Assembly (NCBI RefSeq): GCF_965661665.1
Contig: NZ_CBFIEO010000006.1
Span: 80,397-144,396, forward strand
Direction: 5' to 3'
Source of the DNA: Cognatiyoonia sp965661665
GTDB taxonomy: Bacteria; Pseudomonadota; Alphaproteobacteria; Rhodobacterales; Rhodobacteraceae
Length of the DNA: 64,000 nt
How positions within the stretch are numbered: position 1 is the stretch's first letter; every line of letters begins with the position of its first letter. The translations under genes were made by a program, and so were the position numbers. This document shows, piece after piece, positions 9,176 through 18,279 of this stretch. Under the pieces are notes generated by a model. The model worked only from the letters and a program-made list of their open reading frames with translations, ran no database searches and had not been told where the DNA came from.

Positions 9176-10375
9176 ATGAAATATCTTGCCATTCTTGCGG
9201 CCTTTTTGACGCCTCTTCCCACACTGGCCGAAACCGATCCAGCGGATTGGGACGCTGTGACCGAAGCGGCCAAAGGCCAGACGGTGTATTGGAACGCTTG
9301 GGGCGGCTCTACCACGACCAACGACTTCATCGCATGGATCGGCAGCCGCGTGGCAGAAGACTATGGCGTGACGCTGGAACATGTGAAGCTATCCTCTACC
9401 GCTGACGCCGTGACCCGCGTGATCGCGGAAAAGGACTCGGGCGAGAATGACGATGGTGCCATCGACATGATCTGGATCAACGGTGCGAACTTCGCCGCCA
9501 TGAAAGAGGCGGATTTGCTGTTTGGTCCCTTTGCTGAGCAGTTGCCGAATTGGCAGTTCGTGGATGTGGACGGCAAGACCGTTCAGACCGATTTCACCGT
9601 GCCGGTCGAGGGCTATGAAAGCCCTTGGGCGATGGCGCAGGTAGTTTTTGTTCATGACACGGCAGACATGCCGGAGCGTTTGGGCGACATGGTAGCCTTA
9701 CAAGAGTGGGCCGCCAACAACCCAGGTCGGTTCACATATCCACAGCCGCCGGACTTCCTAGGCACGACATTTCTGAAGCAGGTTTTGGTCGATATTTTGC
9801 CTGACCCTTCTGTTCTGTCGCTGCCAGTGTCAGAAAACATCTATGCCGACGTCACAGCTCCGCTTTGGGCTTATCTTGATGAACTGACACCGAACCTGTG
9901 GCGTCAGGGCCGCTCTTATCCGGCCACTGGCACGGCGCAATTCCAATTGATTGCAGATGGCGAAGTTGATCTGGCGATTTCGTTTAGCCCGGGTGCAGCC
10001 TCCACCGCGATTTCAAATGATGAACTGCCACCGACCGTGCGCACTTTCGTTCTGGACAAAGGCACGATTGGAAACGCTTCCTTTGTGGCGATCCCCTATA
10101 ACTCCGGCTCCAAAGAAGCGGCGATGGTTGTCGCCAACTTCCTGATGTCGCCAAAGGCGCAGGCCCGCGCTCAAGACCCAGGGGTTTTGGGCTATGGTAC
10201 CGTGTTGAATATGGACGCCTTGAGCGCCGAAGACCGCGCCGCTTTTGACGCGCTAGAACTTGGCATCGCGACCCTGTCGCCTGCCGAACTCGGCACAGCA
10301 CAGCCTGAGCCGCACCCAAGCTGGATGACCCGCGTCGCGGATGACTGGGTAGAGCGCTACGGCGTCGCGCAATAA
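9176..10375 (+). CDS. ynjB: ABC transporter substrate-binding protein (YnjB type)
   Basis: A 399-residue periplasmic binding protein with a signal peptide (MKYLAILAAFLTPLPTLA, probable cleavage before ETD). It is followed at once by a permease with two fused halves and an ATPase, the ynjBCD arrangement. The protein begins its mature region with a stretch (GQTVYWNAWGGSTTTNDFI) characteristic of the YnjB/COG4134 group. The substrate is unproven; thiamine-like compounds have been suggested for the family. It starts 12 bases after the phosphatidyltransferase and may be cotranscribed with it. Confidence 0.88.
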   Translation: MKYLAILAAFLTPLPTLAETDPADWDAVTEAAKGQTVYWNAWGGSTTTNDFIAWIGSRVAEDYGVTLEHVKLSSTADAVTRVIAEKDSGENDDGAIDMIWINGANFAAMKEADLLFGPFAEQLPNWQFVDVDGKTVQTDFTVPVEGYESPWAMAQVVFVHDTADMPERLGDMVALQEWAANNPGRFTYPQPPDFLGTTFLKQVLVDILPDPSVLSLPVSENIYADVTAPLWAYLDELTPNLWRQGRSYPATGTAQFQLIADGEVDLAISFSPGAASTAISNDELPPTVRTFVLDKGTIGNASFVAIPYNSGSKEAAMVVANFLMSPKAQARAQDPGVLGYGTVLNMDALSAEDRAAFDALELGIATLSPAELGTAQPEPHPSWMTRVADDWVERYGVAQ

Positions 10376-10414
10376 AACATTGCCCCTGCCGGCGACGGTG
10401 GGGACTTTTCTGTT

Positions 10415-12109
10415 ATGTTCCATCGCAAGGCCCTTCCCCTTCTGCCCGTCTTGACGGTGCTTGTGATGCTTGGCCCGCTGATTGCGGGGCTATGGGGCAC
10501 GATCTTGCCAGCTTTTGGGCATTTGCCGTCGGCTGGATTGACCGGACCGAATGGCAGCGGATTCACGGCGCTTATGGACTGGCCCGGCTTTGGCAAAAGC
10601 GTGCAGTTGTCGGTTGTAACAGGCTTCGCCTCAACCCTCATCGCATTGGCCATTGTCATGCTTGTGGTCGCTGGTTGGTCCGGCACGCGGCCGTTCACGG
10701 CGCTGGAGCGGTTGTTGTCGCCGCTTCTGTCTGTTCCGCACGCAGCAGCCGCTTTTGGTCTGGCGTTCCTAATCGCCCCCTCCGGCTGGCTGTCGCGGCT
10801 CTTCTCCCCTTGGCTGACGGGGTGGGAGCGTCCGCCTGATTTGTTGATCCTTAACGACAGTCTTGGCCTCACGATGATCGCAGGTTTGGTCATCAAAGAG
10901 GTGCCTTTTCTTTTGCTAATGACCTTGGCCGCACTCGGACAAGCGCAATCGGCACAATCGCGGGGTGTCGCGGCAGCTTTGGGATATGGGCGCGTGACAG
11001 GGTGGTTGAAAACGGTCTTCCCGCGCATTTATGCGCAGATCAAACTGCCCGTCTACGTCGTCTTGGCCTACTCCATGTCTGTTGTAGATGTGGCGATCAT
11101 TTTGGGGCCGAACACGCCAAGCACCCTGTCGGTTCAAATCGTCCGCTGGATGGCTGACCCTGACATTGCGATGCGGGTGCAATCGGCCTCTGCCGCATTG
11201 GTGCAACTGGCACTGGTGATTGGCGCGCTGCTCCTTTGGAGACTGGGGGAGCGGGCGGTCGCCGCCCTCGGCCACCGCTGGGTGATGAGAGGGCGACGCG
11301 GTAAGGCAGATCGTGTGGTTGCGGGGTTGGCTTTGGGCGCGGGTATGACCGCGGCGCTGGCGGTACTTTTGGGCCTCGTCGTTTTGCTGGTCTGGTCTTT
11401 CGCAGGCTTCTGGGGATTCCCCGATGCCTTGCCGCAAGCCTTCACGCTCAAAAGCTGGATGCGGCACAGCATGGGTGTGCTCGACGCGCTTTGGGAAACG
11501 GCGGTGATCGCGGTGCCGGTCACACTCGCGGCGTTGATGCTAACCATCGGGTGTTTGGAGGCCGAGTATCGCTATGGTCTGCGCCTTTCCCAGCGGGGGA
11601 TATGGTTGCTTTATCTGCCGCTCTTGATGCCGCAAACCGCGTTCTTGCCCGGGCTTCAAACCTTCATGTTGTCACTTGGCGCGGACGTGGGCCGTGTGCC
11701 AGTGATGTTGGCGCATCTGGTATTTGTCCTGCCTTATGTCTTCCTTTCCTTGGCTGACCCGTTCCGCGCGTGGGACAGCCGGTTTGGAACCACTGCGGCC
11801 GCATTGTCGGCAAGCCCTGCCGGCGTCCTTTGGCGCGTTCGGCTGCCCATGCTCTTGCGCCCAATCCTGACTGCTGTGGCCGTGGGCCTTGTCGTGTCAG
11901 TCGGGCAGTATCTGGCGACACTGCTGATTGGCGGGGGCCGTGTGCAGACGCTGACGACAGAGGCGGTGGCGCTCTCTTCCGGCGGTGACAGGCGGGCGAT
12001 TGGTGTCTACGGTTTGATGCAAACAGGGGCCGCGCTCATGCCATTTGCGCTTGCCCTAATGATCCCCGCGCTTCTTTGGCGCAACAGGCGAGGGCTGCGT
12101 TATGGCTAA
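10415..12109 (+). CDS. ynjC: ABC transporter permease (YnjC type, two fused halves)
   Basis: A 564-residue membrane protein with about 12 hydrophobic segments in two halves of roughly equal length, each with a BPD-type permease EAA loop region. The first half contains AAALGYGRVTGWLKTVFPR, a clear EAA-like motif that contacts the ATPase; the second contains TTAAALSASPAGVLWRVRLP in the equivalent place. The ATG at 10415 is 39 bases after ynjB, and the 3' end overlaps ynjD by eight bases, so the three genes form one transcript. Confidence 0.9.
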   Translation: MFHRKALPLLPVLTVLVMLGPLIAGLWGTILPAFGHLPSAGLTGPNGSGFTALMDWPGFGKSVQLSVVTGFASTLIALAIVMLVVAGWSGTRPFTALERLLSPLLSVPHAAAAFGLAFLIAPSGWLSRLFSPWLTGWERPPDLLILNDSLGLTMIAGLVIKEVPFLLLMTLAALGQAQSAQSRGVAAALGYGRVTGWLKTVFPRIYAQIKLPVYVVLAYSMSVVDVAIILGPNTPSTLSVQIVRWMADPDIAMRVQSASAALVQLALVIGALLLWRLGERAVAALGHRWVMRGRRGKADRVVAGLALGAGMTAALAVLLGLVVLLVWSFAGFWGFPDALPQAFTLKSWMRHSMGVLDALWETAVIAVPVTLAALMLTIGCLEAEYRYGLRLSQRGIWLLYLPLLMPQTAFLPGLQTFMLSLGADVGRVPVMLAHLVFVLPYVFLSLADPFRAWDSRFGTTAAALSASPAGVLWRVRLPMLLRPILTAVAVGLVVSVGQYLATLLIGGGRVQTLTTEAVALSSGGDRRAIGVYGLMQTGAALMPFALALMIPALLWRNRRGLRYG

Positions 12110-12761
12110 GGGTTTGACGTTGAAGAACGTGGTTGTTCGCAAGGATGGGCACACGTTGGTTGCCGTCGATCACCACATCGCACCAGGGCAGGTGCTGACC
12201 CTGATGGGGCCGTCTGGGTCGGGCAAATCAACCTTGCTGTCCTACATCACCGGCACCCTAGCGCCCGCGTTTCGGGCCGAAGGGCGTGTGCTGCTGGATG
12301 GGGCTGACGTGACCGAAACGGCACCGCACAAGCGGCACATCGGCATCCTGTTTCAAGACGATCTTTTGTTCCCGCATCTCTCCGTCGGGGCAAACCTCGC
12401 CTTCGGCCTCGCCCCTGGTGGCAGCCGCGCGGAACGGGCGGAAAAGGTGGCAGAGGCGCTGATGGACGTGGGGCTAGACGGGTACGCTGACCGCGACCCT
12501 GCCACGCTCTCAGGTGGTCAAAAGGCGCGGGTCGCGCTTGTGCGGATGCTATTGTCAGAGCCGTCGGCGCTGTTGTTGGATGAAGCGTTCTCCCGCCTTG
12601 ATGCGGGACGCCGTGCCCAAGTGCGCAGCTTTGTGTTTGACCGTGCGAAGGCCAAGAACCTGCCGGTTCTGATGGTCACACATGACGCCGATGATGCGGA
12701 GGCCGCAGGGGGCCATGTCATCAGTCTGGCCAGCGCCACCCCGCACGACGTGGCACCCTAA
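12102..12761 (+). CDS. ynjD: ABC transporter ATP-binding protein (YnjD type)
   Basis: A 219-residue ABC ATPase. It shows Walker A GPSGSGKST (about residues 35-43), Q-loop FQDDLLFPHLSV, signature LSGGQKARVAL and Walker B ALLLDEAFSRLDAG, with the H-loop in VTHDADDA. It energises the YnjC permease. Translation is coupled to ynjC by overlap. Its last 41 bases overlap the convergent crtC end, so transport genes lie directly against the photosynthesis block with no intergenic space. Confidence 0.93.
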   Translation: MAKGLTLKNVVVRKDGHTLVAVDHHIAPGQVLTLMGPSGSGKSTLLSYITGTLAPAFRAEGRVLLDGADVTETAPHKRHIGILFQDDLLFPHLSVGANLAFGLAPGGSRAERAEKVAEALMDVGLDGYADRDPATLSGGQKARVALVRMLLSEPSALLLDEAFSRLDAGRRAQVRSFVFDRAKAKNLPVLMVTHDADDAEAAGGHVISLASATPHDVAP

Positions 12762-13671
12762 CGGCCAGCATGGGCTTCAGCAGAGGTGACGCAAAGCGCC
12801 GCAGATCGAGCGCCTCATGCACGCCCAAAACATCTTCACCGTTCAAACGCGTGCGCACAGCCGATCGCGAATAGAACGGTGCATCCAGCATACTGAGGTG
12901 CTGCTTTGGCGTCGCGCCGGGGTCAGCGCGCGTCTCCCGACGGACTTGCCAAAGCGAGTTTTTGAATCGTGTGAGTGGCGGCGCCTCCACATGTTCTGCT
13001 GATCCGTCTTCGCCGAATGCGATGGCGGTTTCATACTGCGATCCATCGCGGCGGGTGACGTCATAGAATGCCGTGGCCCCGTCCGAATGCGGGAAACAGC
13101 CCCACGTCCAATAGTTGAAGTCCTGCTCCAACGCGCGGGTGCCAAAGTTGGCGTCAAAATACCCTTGCCCCGACCATTGCCAGCCCGACGCTTCAAGTTC
13201 GACAGTGATGTCCGACAAGGGCGCGAAGGGTCGCCAGACGTGTGTGCCGTCAGCGGCCAGCGGCAATTCCACATCCGTCACTGCGCGCGGCGTCACCGTG
13301 ACCTGACCGCGCACGCGGCTGACCAAAGGCGGGCTGCTGATTTCATTGATGTCAAAGATTAGTCTTTCGCCGTCCCAGCGCATCTGGCTGGGTCCAACCT
13401 GAAACGTGTCGCGAGTGGTCCTCAATGCCTCGCGCCCGCGATCGGTCATCGTGAAACGCCCGCCGGGGCCGTAGGTGGCGACATTGATGCAGCAGTGATT
13501 ATCGGGATCCTTGCGGCCAGACCACGCATACCAAGGCGAAAAGACCGAGCCGATAAAACTTATGATGGAGATCGCTTTGGTGCCGCAGCTGCTGATCCCG
13601 TCGACATACCACCACGCATACCCGTTTGGCGGGACGTCGAGGTGGAACTGAGGTCCGCCTTGATCGCCTCG
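12721..13671 (-). CDS. crtC: Hydroxyneurosporene synthase (carotenoid 1,2-hydratase), start not visible
   Basis: CrtC hydrates the C-1,2 double bond of neurosporene and similar carotenoids in the spheroidene pathway. Family landmarks are clear: VPPNGYAWWYVDG at the N-terminus, FIGSVFSPWYAW, DHxFG-type core segments such as GYFDANFGTRALEQDF and FNYWTWGCFP, and a C-terminal LDLRRFASPLLKPMLAVRVPRR. The frame has about 313 codons from GGPQFHLDV at about 13660. No ATG, GTG or TTG exists in this frame close to the N-terminal homology; the nearest upstream in-frame ATG is at 13941, deep inside crtD. The gene overlaps the crtD frame by about 110 bases. Either an unusual start is used or a small deletion removed the start (see findings). 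Confidence 0.85.
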   Translation of the reverse strand, partial: RGDQGGPQFHLDVPPNGYAWWYVDGISSCGTKAISIISFIGSVFSPWYAWSGRKDPDNHCCINVATYGPGGRFTMTDRGREALRTTRDTFQVGPSQMRWDGERLIFDINEISSPPLVSRVRGQVTVTPRAVTDVELPLAADGTHVWRPFAPLSDITVELEASGWQWSGQGYFDANFGTRALEQDFNYWTWGCFPHSDGATAFYDVTRRDGSQYETAIAFGEDGSAEHVEAPPLTRFKNSLWQVRRETRADPGATPKQHLSMLDAPFYSRSAVRTRLNGEDVLGVHEALDLRRFASPLLKPMLAVRVPRRAGWRWPD

Positions 13672-15110
13672 ACTGCGTGCCGGGCGGAGAGTGTGGCCAT
13701 CGGTATCCCCGCGCCCGGATGTGCCCCGCCCCCCGTCAGGTAAAGGCCCGCCATGTCCGTTCGGGCCAGTGGCCGCTTCATCCCTGCCATGAGCCCTTGT
13801 GGGCTTCGCCCATAAAGCGACCCGAGGCTCGCCGGAAACAAGGCGTTGAAACCCGCCGGTGTTGTCAGCGTCGCGGGTTCCGGTCGCCTGTCGAAATGAA
13901 GGCCGAAGTTCCGAAGCCGGTTGAAGGTCTGTGTCTGACATGGATCTTTCTCCTCTCCGGCATCTATGCCGACAGGTGGTCCGTTCATGATGATTTCAAA
14001 GCGTTGCAGGGCGTCGCTTGCGAGGTTGCCGTGGTCTTGGGCGCAGACGTATAACGTTGCATCTGTGGGGTGGCGGCCCTGTTGCAGCGCGTCAAATTCT
14101 GCCTTTGGATCATGACCGAAGAACACGTTGTGATGGCTAAGCTCTACACCCGATGGTGCCGCAGCGAAGGCGTGAACATAGGCCGAAAGACTGCGCGGGT
14201 CTGTGCCGTCGGCCCCTACTGCGTTGGAGGCCGCGTGTCCCAAATCCCCCTGCACCAAAGCGCGGGGATCGCCGTTGAACACTACAATATCTGCCTCGAT
14301 CTGACCGGCATCGGTTTGCAAGCCAGCCGCGCGACCGTTCTGCTGAATGATGCGCCGGATGGGTGTATTGTAATGGAACGTGGCCCCAAAGCTTTCGGCA
14401 AGTTTAGCGATGGCTTTGGCGAGCGTGTGAATGCCTCCTTTGACCGACCACACGCCACGCGCCTCCGCGCTCCAGATCAGCGACAGGATGGCGGGCGATT
14501 GATAGGGGGAGCCACCGACGTAGGTGGCGTAGCGCCCGAAAAGTTGCTGCAACTGCGGGGAGGCGAAGGATTGGCGGAGGGTCGAGGCCAAGGTCCGATG
14601 CGGGGACATCGCCGCAATCAGACGCGGGTTTTTCAACACGGTCGCCACCATCTGTGGGGTTTTGGGCGCGGCGTATTGCATCATCGGCGCGTCAAACGCA
14701 TCAAAGAGCATCTGCGCGCGGGCGTCGAAGGCATCAAATTGAGCTGCGTCCTGTGCACCAAAAGTGTCGCGGATGTTTGCGATGTTTTCGTCACGGTCGG
14801 CGGTGAGGTCCAAAACCGTGCCATCATCCCAGAAATGCCGCGCCAAGGTATGAAGCTGTGTCAGTGTCACATGGTTATGAATGTCCGCGCCAACGTCCCG
14901 AAAAAGGGCCTCAAACACCGGCAACATGGTCAAAACCGTCGGTCCTGCATCCACCGGCCCAGCAGCAGAGGGCAGCGTGCGGATCTTGCCACCCGGCGCG
15001 TCATGCAGATCATAGACGGAGACATCGGCACCCCCTTGGGACAGCCGCAAAGCCGTGGCCAACCCTCCAATACCTGCACCAACAATTGCTATCCGTTTTC
15101 CTGCGATCAC
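13560..15110 (-). CDS. crtD: Methoxyneurosporene (hydroxyneurosporene) dehydrogenase
   Basis: A 516-residue FAD-dependent carotenoid desaturase of the CrtI/CrtD family. It has the N-terminal dinucleotide-binding motif AIVGAGIGGLATALRLSQGG and the C-terminal GGGAHPGAGIPMATLSARHA, the family signature around the FAD. It introduces a C-3,4 double bond after CrtC hydration. The C-terminus continues about 30 residues past the normal end (HAVEAIKADL), into low-complexity sequence (SSTSTSRQTG, then SAAAAPKRSPS) read out of frame over the start of crtC. That extension is unusual and probably marks a damaged junction. It is divergent from crtE, with two PpsR-type sites between. Confidence 0.92.
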   Translation of the reverse strand: MIAGKRIAIVGAGIGGLATALRLSQGGADVSVYDLHDAPGGKIRTLPSAAGPVDAGPTVLTMLPVFEALFRDVGADIHNHVTLTQLHTLARHFWDDGTVLDLTADRDENIANIRDTFGAQDAAQFDAFDARAQMLFDAFDAPMMQYAAPKTPQMVATVLKNPRLIAAMSPHRTLASTLRQSFASPQLQQLFGRYATYVGGSPYQSPAILSLIWSAEARGVWSVKGGIHTLAKAIAKLAESFGATFHYNTPIRRIIQQNGRAAGLQTDAGQIEADIVVFNGDPRALVQGDLGHAASNAVGADGTDPRSLSAYVHAFAAAPSGVELSHHNVFFGHDPKAEFDALQQGRHPTDATLYVCAQDHGNLASDALQRFEIIMNGPPVGIDAGEEKDPCQTQTFNRLRNFGLHFDRRPEPATLTTPAGFNALFPASLGSLYGRSPQGLMAGMKRPLARTDMAGLYLTGGGAHPGAGIPMATLSARHAVEAIKADLSSTSTSRQTGMRGGMSTGSAAAAPKRSPS

Positions 15111-15151
15111 TGCGCACCTCCGGGCTGGAGTGTTGACTCGAATAGAGAAAC

Positions 15152-15169
15152 TGTCCAGTCTAGTTTACA
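15152..15169. promoter_or_regulatory. PpsR/CrtJ-type operator TGT-N12-ACA, crtD-crtE intergenic, site 1
   Basis: TGT at 15152-15154 and ACA at 15167-15169 with exactly 12 bases between, in the divergent crtD/crtE promoter region. The match to the redox/light repressor consensus is direct; binding is inferred. A second site starts eight bases after this one. Confidence 0.75.
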
Positions 15170-15176
15170 TATGTAG

Positions 15177-15194
15177 TGTAAACATAAATACACA
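15177..15194. promoter_or_regulatory. PpsR/CrtJ-type operator TGT-N12-ACA, crtD-crtE intergenic, site 2
   Basis: TGT at 15177-15179 and ACA at 15192-15194 with 12 bases between. The two half-site pairs are spaced 25 bases centre to centre, suitable for cooperative binding on both divergent promoters. Confidence 0.75.
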
Positions 15195-15215
15195 ATATGG
15201 AATTTGGGAGGGCCG

Positions 15216-16097
15216 ATGCGCATCTCTGATCGGATCGAAGCGGCGGTGGGCCGCGCTGTCCAAAGCGGACTGGGTGGCATGGCCCCTTCGCGGCTGTCGG
15301 CCACGCTGGATTATGCCGTGAACCCAGGTGGTGCCCGGATCAGGCCGACGATACTCACCTCTGTCGCGATGGCTTGTGGTGAAGACCGGCCAGAGCTGAC
15401 AGACGTTGCGGGTGCCGCGCTGGAGTTGATGCATTGCGCCAGCTTGGTACATGATGATCTGCCGTGTTTTGACGATGCCGACATGCGGCGCGGCAAGCCG
15501 TCCATGCACCGTGCGTTTTCCGAGCCGCTCGCCGTGCTGTCGGGCGACAGCCTGATCATCCTCAGCTTCCATATCCTTGCCCGCGCGGCGCCCTTGGGCG
15601 CGGATCGTGCGGTGCAATTGATTGATGTCCTGTCCAATCGGTCCGGCATGCCCAACGGCATTTGCGCGGGCCAAGGGTGGGAGAGTGAGGCAAAGATTGA
15701 CCTCAGCGCCTATCACAAATCCAAAACCGGCGCGCTCTTCATCGCGGCGACGCAGATGGGGGCGATTTGCGCCGGGCAAGGGGCGGAGCCTTGGGAAGAC
15801 CTTGGCGATCAGATCGGGGAAGCCTTCCAAGTGGCCGATGATCTGCGTGACGCGCTTTGTGATGAGTGTACGCTCGGCAAGCCTGCGGGTCAGGACGACT
15901 TGCATGGGCGGCCTAACGCGGTCGCGACCTTTGGTGTCACGGGTGCGGTAAAGCGCTTTGATGACATCATCGCAGGTGCGATTGCGTCGATTCCCGCCTG
16001 CTCGGGTGAGGCGGCTTTGGCGCAAATGGTGCGCGCCTATGCCGACCGCTTGGTCCCCGCCAATGCACGCACGCATAACGTTGTCCCGGGTGAGTGA
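15216..16097 (+). CDS. crtE: Geranylgeranyl diphosphate synthase
   Basis: A 293-residue trans-isoprenyl diphosphate synthase. The first aspartate-rich motif is LVHDDLPCFDDADMRRGKP (DDxxxxD type). The second region, VADDLRDAL, stands where DDxxD is expected and has the DD in a shorter form typical for bacterial CrtE. It makes GGPP for both carotenoids and the bacteriochlorophyll tail. The ATG at 15216 is preferred because GGGAGGG precedes it; a TTG at 15204 is the alternative. The stop overlaps the crtF ATG in TGATG. Confidence 0.93.
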   Translation: MRISDRIEAAVGRAVQSGLGGMAPSRLSATLDYAVNPGGARIRPTILTSVAMACGEDRPELTDVAGAALELMHCASLVHDDLPCFDDADMRRGKPSMHRAFSEPLAVLSGDSLIILSFHILARAAPLGADRAVQLIDVLSNRSGMPNGICAGQGWESEAKIDLSAYHKSKTGALFIAATQMGAICAGQGAEPWEDLGDQIGEAFQVADDLRDALCDECTLGKPAGQDDLHGRPNAVATFGVTGAVKRFDDIIAGAIASIPACSGEAALAQMVRAYADRLVPANARTHNVVPGE

Positions 16098-17227
16098 TGA
16101 CAGACTTGGAGTTGAGCGGACGCGCCGGTCCTGATCGGCCCAAATGGTCGTTGAACCGGCTGATCGCCTCTCCCACCTTCCAACGCCGCATGGCCTGTAT
16201 CCCCCTAATTCGTGGGCTCGTCCGGCGAGATGGGGAAGAGATTTTTGATCTTGTGGCAGGGTTTTGCCATTCACAAATGCTGCATGCCTTGGTGAAGTTC
16301 GAGGTATTGGATCACCTGTTGAAAGGCCCCCGCACAGCGGCGGAGCTTGCGCTTTTCTGCCAGGCGCCGGAGCCGCGCGTGCGCATCATGATGGATGCGG
16401 CGGTGGCCTTGGGGCTGGTGCGCAAGAAAAAGGAGCGTTACCGCATCGCCCGCAAAGGCGCGGCCATTGTCGGCGTGCCCGGTCTGAAAGGGATGATCGC
16501 GCATCATGATGTGCTCTACCGTGACCTCGCCGATCCTGTCGCCTTCCTGCGGGGGGAGACGGAGCCGGAACTGGCGCAGTTCTGGCCGTATGTCTTTGGG
16601 GCTGATGGAGCTTCCGATCCAGAAACCGCGGCGACCTATTCCAAGTTGATGACCGACAGTCAATCGCTTGTCGCGGATGAGACGTTGTTGATGATCTCCC
16701 TCTCCGGTGTGGAGCATCTGATGGACATAGGTGGCGGGACGGGCGCGTTTCTGGCGGCGGCGGCGAAGGTCAATCCGACGATGGCGTTGACGCTGTTCGA
16801 TCTGCCAGCGGTCGTGCCAGCGGCGAAAGACTTGGCGGCAGAACTGGGTACAACCGACCGCCTGACGATCGTACCGGGTTCTTTCCGAGACGATCCTTTG
16901 CCGCATGGGGCAGATATGATCAGTTTGGTGCGCGTGCTGTACGACCATGCGGATGAGACTGTGGCTGCTTTGTTGTCTAAGGTCATCGACACACTTCCGG
17001 CCGGTGGTCGCATCCTGATTTCGGAGCCGATGGCAGGGGGTGATACCCCTCAGCGGGCAGGGGATGCGTACTTCGCGTTCTACTGCCTAGCGATGAACAC
17101 CGGCAAGGCGCGATCGGCTGATGAAATCGCATCTCTTCTGTCTCAAGCAGGTTTTGAGGCCATCCAAATGCCGCGCAGTCGGCGCCCCTTCGTCACGTCA
17201 GTTGTTACCGCTGTAAAGCCAGCCTGA
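16097..17227 (+). CDS. crtF: Hydroxyneurosporene O-methyltransferase
   Basis: A roughly 376-residue SAM-dependent O-methyltransferase of the CrtF/acetylserotonin methyltransferase type. The C-terminal half carries LMDIGGGTGAFLAAAAK (SAM motif I), then ALTLFDLPAVVPAA (the acidic ribose-binding end of the second strand), and ends with ILISEPMAGGDTPQRAGDAY. The N-terminal half is the winged-helix-like dimerisation domain. It methylates the 1-hydroxy group to give methoxy carotenoids such as spheroidene. Translation is coupled to crtE. Confidence 0.93.
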   Translation: MTDLELSGRAGPDRPKWSLNRLIASPTFQRRMACIPLIRGLVRRDGEEIFDLVAGFCHSQMLHALVKFEVLDHLLKGPRTAAELALFCQAPEPRVRIMMDAAVALGLVRKKKERYRIARKGAAIVGVPGLKGMIAHHDVLYRDLADPVAFLRGETEPELAQFWPYVFGADGASDPETAATYSKLMTDSQSLVADETLLMISLSGVEHLMDIGGGTGAFLAAAAKVNPTMALTLFDLPAVVPAAKDLAAELGTTDRLTIVPGSFRDDPLPHGADMISLVRVLYDHADETVAALLSKVIDTLPAGGRILISEPMAGGDTPQRAGDAYFAFYCLAMNTGKARSADEIASLLSQAGFEAIQMPRSRRPFVTSVVTAVKPA

Positions 17228-17262
17228 CAGTGAAAGCGTATTCACATGTTGACATAGTAAAG

Positions 17263-17280
17263 TGTCAAGTTAGACTGACA
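17263..17280. promoter_or_regulatory. PpsR/CrtJ-type operator TGT-N12-ACA upstream of bchC
   Basis: TGT at 17263-17265 and ACA at 17278-17280 with 12 bases between. The sequence TGACA...TGTCA directly upstream adds a second imperfect dyad. It lies between crtF and bchC, 60 bases before the proposed bchC start, consistent with control of the long bchCXYZ-puf transcript. Confidence 0.72.
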
Positions 17281-17340
17281 TAGGACAGAATGTCGCACCT
17301 TGTCGCACCCTGGCAAGTCAGTGCATCGAGGGAGAAAACG

Positions 17341-18279
17341 TTGCAAACAAGGGCCGTTATCCTGAATGAACCCGGCGATATCCGGGTCGGTTCGGTGGGA
17401 ATCACTGACCCGGGCGCAGACGATATTGTCGTCAAAGTTTGTCATTCCGGCATCTCAACAGGCACCGAAAAGCTGTTCTGGACCGGTGAAATGCCGCCCT
17501 TCCCCGGCATGGGCTACCCATTGATCCCCGGGTACGAATCCTTTGGAGAGGTCGTCTCGGCCAAGCCTGAAACGGGCTTTCAGGTGGGTGAGACCGTCTT
17601 TGTGCCGGGAGCGGATTGCTATGACGGTGCGTATGGCCTCTTTGGCGGCGCATCGCAGACCATCGTGACGCCTGCGTCGCGGGCCATGCGCATTGACGCG
17701 GGTCTCGGGTCCAGCGGGGCGCTTTTGGCGCTGGCTGCAACTGCGTGGCATGCCATGACCGGTCCGGGAAAAGAGCTTCCTGAACTCATCGTCGGTCACG
17801 GTGTACTTGGACGCTTGTTGGCGAGGCTAACAGTTATGTCCGGAGGGCCTGCGCCAACCGTTTGGGAGGTTGACCCACTGCGCATGTCAGGCGCAGACGG
17901 GTATGAAGTGCTGACATCAGAAACTGACGAACGCCGCGACTACCGATCCATCTACGATGCATCCGGCCGCACAGACATCCTGAACCAGCTTATTGGTCGG
18001 ATGGCCAAGGGTGGGGAGATTGTCCTTGCTGGGTTCTACAAAGACCCGCTGCACTTCGCATTCCCGCCCGCGTTCATGAAAGAGACACGGATCCGTGTCG
18101 CTGCCGAATGGCAGCGCGAGGATATGAGCGCGATCCGGCTATCGGTCGAGAATGGCGTGCTCCGTCTTGACGATCTGATCACACACACAGCCCGGGCAGA
18201 GGATGCTGCGAAAGCCTATGAGACGGCCTTCACTGATCCCTCCTGCTTGAAAATGATTTTGAACTGGGGAACTGCATGA
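17341..18279 (+). CDS. bchC: 3-hydroxyethyl bacteriochlorophyllide a dehydrogenase
   Basis: A 312-residue zinc-free medium-chain-dehydrogenase-like protein that oxidises the C3 hydroxyethyl group to acetyl in bacteriochlorophyll a synthesis. The N-terminus QTRAVILNEPGDIRVGSVG matches the usual BchC start, which places initiation at the TTG at 17341, preceded by GGGAGAA; the upstream ATG at 17290 would add 17 atypical residues across the promoter region. The motif HSGISTGTEKLFWTG is characteristic. The 3' end overlaps the bchX ATG in ATGA. Confidence 0.92.
   Translation: MQTRAVILNEPGDIRVGSVGITDPGADDIVVKVCHSGISTGTEKLFWTGEMPPFPGMGYPLIPGYESFGEVVSAKPETGFQVGETVFVPGADCYDGAYGLFGGASQTIVTPASRAMRIDAGLGSSGALLALAATAWHAMTGPGKELPELIVGHGVLGRLLARLTVMSGGPAPTVWEVDPLRMSGADGYEVLTSETDERRDYRSIYDASGRTDILNQLIGRMAKGGEIVLAGFYKDPLHFAFPPAFMKETRIRVAAEWQREDMSAIRLSVENGVLRLDDLITHTARAEDAAKAYETAFTDPSCLKMILNWGTA

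Noticed and set aside
14070..15176. 368-codon plus-strand frame opposite crtD
   Set aside because: It lies fully antisense to crtD, has no family resemblance and carries codon use of a shadow frame.
15165..16274. 369-codon minus-strand frame opposite crtE
   Set aside because: It is antisense to crtE, whose aspartate motifs are clear; the frame is an effect of high GC third positions.
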